Positions 62,347-64,000 of a DNA stretch of 64,000 nucleotides are shown here, one piece after another; the first letter of the stretch is position 1; every line of letters begins with the position of its first letter. Source of the DNA: Diphasiastrum complanatum (Eukaryota; Streptophyta; Lycopodiopsida; Lycopodiales; Lycopodiaceae); NCBI GenBank assembly GCA_029204225.1, contig CM055102.1:16762223-16826222 (forward strand), written 5' to 3'. The notes beneath the pieces are model-generated. The model saw nothing but the letters and a program-made list of their open reading frames with translations. It ran no database searches and was not told the DNA's origin. Position numbers and translations under genes: made by a program.

Positions 62347-62703
62347 TTGAGTTACCCAAGGAGTAGCAAGCAAATGCAATATCCAACTTCTAGATAATGA
62401 TTTGCAATATTTTGAAAAAAATACCCACAATTACAAAGGGATCTAGCCTTGATGGAATTACCAAGTAGTGGCAAAGCAAATGCAACATTCCAACTCCCAA
62501 ATAGTGATTTGCAATATATCTAACAAAGTGCCTATAATCTCAAAGGAACAAGCGTTGAGTTATCCAAAAGTAGCAAATAAATGCAATATCCAACTCCTAA
62601 ATAGTGACTTGACAAAGTACCTATAAATACAAGGGACCAAGCCTTGAGTTATCCAACAAGTAGCAAGCAAATGCAATATGAACTTCCAAATAGTGATTTG
62701 TAA
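62347..62703. repeat. about 100-bp tandem repeat, 3.6 copies
   Basis: Units start near 62347, 62449, 62555 and 62644, each with TTGAGTTAYCCAA, AGTAGCAA, AAATGCAATATCCAACT and AATAGTGATTTG. Steps are 102, 106 and 89 bp. A small satellite or the sub-repeat zone of an LTR. Confidence 0.85.
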
Positions 62704-63324
62704 GGACATATTTAAACAATGTAGCTATGACGTAGTTTGTGAAATCACAAAGTCATGCTTAGATTTGTGTCAAGATTCTCCAGCTTTTCTTACAAAATCT
62801 TTATGGCATTGCTTATCATGAGTGCGTAATAGAATTCAAAGACTTATGGGTAGAGGAATTGAGGGCTCTTGTACCCTTTGACAATTGACTAATTGTGGCA
62901 TTTAGGTTCAAGAGATATTTCTTTGTTGCTTATGGCATAATGAGGCTACCATATGTTCGATAAAAACAATATTTAGATCGACACACATTTAGTAGAGATA
63001 TGTAGGGTATGGATCTATGGATCGTACAAAGATTTGAAAAATGTAAATGAATGGTTCAAGTGAATTTTGGCCTCTCACACTCTTTGGCTCTTTTATTTTT
63101 CTTTTATAATTCAATTATTCTCTTTGTTGTAGTAGGGTAAAGCTATTATGACGATTTTTCTAAAGCCAAAGTGTCACTCCTAGGCAAGTTTGAGCATTAA
63201 AATGAGTTCTTTTAATATTTAATTCTTTTGACATGCAATGTTTGTTTTTCTATTGATTTTTTGACGACTTAAAAAGCTAGACTCACCGCAAAGCTACTCA
63301 TGATATATTAATGACTGTGTTTTG
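62704..63324. other. no gene seen
   Basis: AT-rich. Nothing recognised. Confidence 0.5.
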
Positions 63325-63450
63325 CTTCAGTGTAGTCCTAAAAACAAGAAGTCGTTGAATGTCTAAAAAAGGACAAATGGATAAAGGCCATGGAAGACGA
63401 GATGGAGTCCATGAAGAGTAACGAATACCAATGCATTCAAGGTCATAGCA
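63325..63450 (+). pseudogene. Copia reverse-transcriptase entry fragment
   Basis: KKDKWIKAMEDEMESMKSNE matches the start of the Copia RT domain (W..AM..E..S...N..W). The frame is shifted upstream and ends within ~15 codons downstream. A scrap. Confidence 0.7.
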
Positions 63451-63820
63451 AATCACAAGAATGATTCTTGAAAGAAAGTTTAGATGCGAAGCTAACGAGG
63501 AGACCCAGCCGTGTAGCATTGTCAAATCACAATAATGAGCCAACCGAGTGAGATACCTTGGGATGTTCATGGATTGGTCAGTTGGTCACCTAGAGACATG
63601 CACCCATCAATGTGACCACGTGACCAATTGAGCGGCAGTGACTCCATCAGGCCAGATATTCCGAGGTACTAAAGCTCCCCATCTTAACCAATCAAACGCT
63701 GACGTCGTATAGGCCGCCTCCTTGGATATCAAACACGTGTCAAGGGTGATGGGAGCATCCATCGGTGGCGGGCTGAAATTTTTATCTGCCATTTCCTTAA
63801 CTTCTTCGTCTTTTCGTCGC

Positions 63821-63860
63821 CATCGCCATCGCCATCGCCATCGCCATCGCCATCGCCATC
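63821..63860. repeat. (CATCGC)n hexamer repeat
   Basis: Nearly seven perfect CATCGC units. Would encode Arg-His dipeptides on the plus strand, but no gene context supports translation. Confidence 0.95.
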
Positions 63861-64000
63861 CTTCACCTGCACCCGATCCGATCTTTTTCTTCATGTTTTT
63901 GATGCTGATGATGCTGTTGCTTCATTTAAGTTCATTTCGCGTTTCTGCAACCTTTGTATTGATTCAATGTTATTTCCATTAACGGAATGAGGCGCATAAG

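Noticed and set aside
63607-63982. Arg-His or Arg-Trp repeat protein at the CATCGC tract
   Set aside because: Produced by the hexamer repeat. No conserved flank, no gene context.

Overview
This is nuclear DNA of a land plant with a large, transposon-rich genome. Supporting evidence: a two-exon GRAS gene of the NSP1 type, plant-type TTTAGGG repeats, short (about 80-170 bp) GT-AG introns, plant Copia, Gypsy, hAT and Helitron elements, and tRNA-derived SINEs. The class of plant cannot be fixed from the sequence; the very high load of decayed, intron-containing transposon-like genes fits a non-seed plant such as a fern, but that is inference. The only gene that looks intact is the NSP1-like GRAS gene at 13.6-15.8 kb.

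Layout. 0-13 kb: a decayed minus-strand gene of five recognisable exons and unknown family (1.5-2.7 kb), a Copia pol scrap ending in a GA microsatellite (3.1-3.6 kb), hairpins, short repeats and LTR scraps. 13.6-15.8 kb: NSP1-like gene. 18.4-23 kb: a decayed plus-strand gene with a BAH-like region and an amino-methyltransferase-like region, cut by a minus-strand Copia element that lacks its reverse transcriptase. 23.7-27.9 kb: a complete hAT element (8-bp target duplication, terminal inverted repeats, transposase broken by frameshifts) carrying a captured piece of a host glutaredoxin-DEP gene. 28-31 kb: remnants of a minus-strand Gypsy element and an LTR-like promoter with four evenly spaced CCAATCA boxes. 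31.5-32.7 kb: a second copy (minus strand) of the methyltransferase family, with motif IV before motif I. 34-38 kb: LTR scraps, GA arrays and two short SINEs with target duplications. 38.2-40.4 kb: LTR, primer-binding site and gag of a Gypsy element.

40.4-47.3 kb is the most unusual block. It holds four decayed, intron-containing genes in alternating orientation: (a) a transposase-like protein with a CxxC element; (b) an unknown protein whose promoter and N-terminus are tandemly duplicated; (c) a divergent histone H3 joined to a Ulp1/C48-type cysteine protease; (d) a protein ending in a ubiquitin-like beta-grasp region. A histone-fold/Ulp1 protease encoded next to a ubiquitin-like partner inside what looks like a mobile element is my best candidate for an undescribed system.

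47.3-64 kb: Copia gag remnant, an ATTCGAGTC minisatellite with three telomere repeats, a degenerate CCCTAA-like tract beside a broken Helitron (Rep plus PIF1 helicase, 52.2-56.3 kb), a long foldback, more GA arrays, a tRNA-Asp-type primer-binding site, a roughly 100-bp tandem repeat, and a Copia RT scrap.

All reading frames and splice junctions were assembled by eye. Family assignments rest on motifs recognised without database searches.
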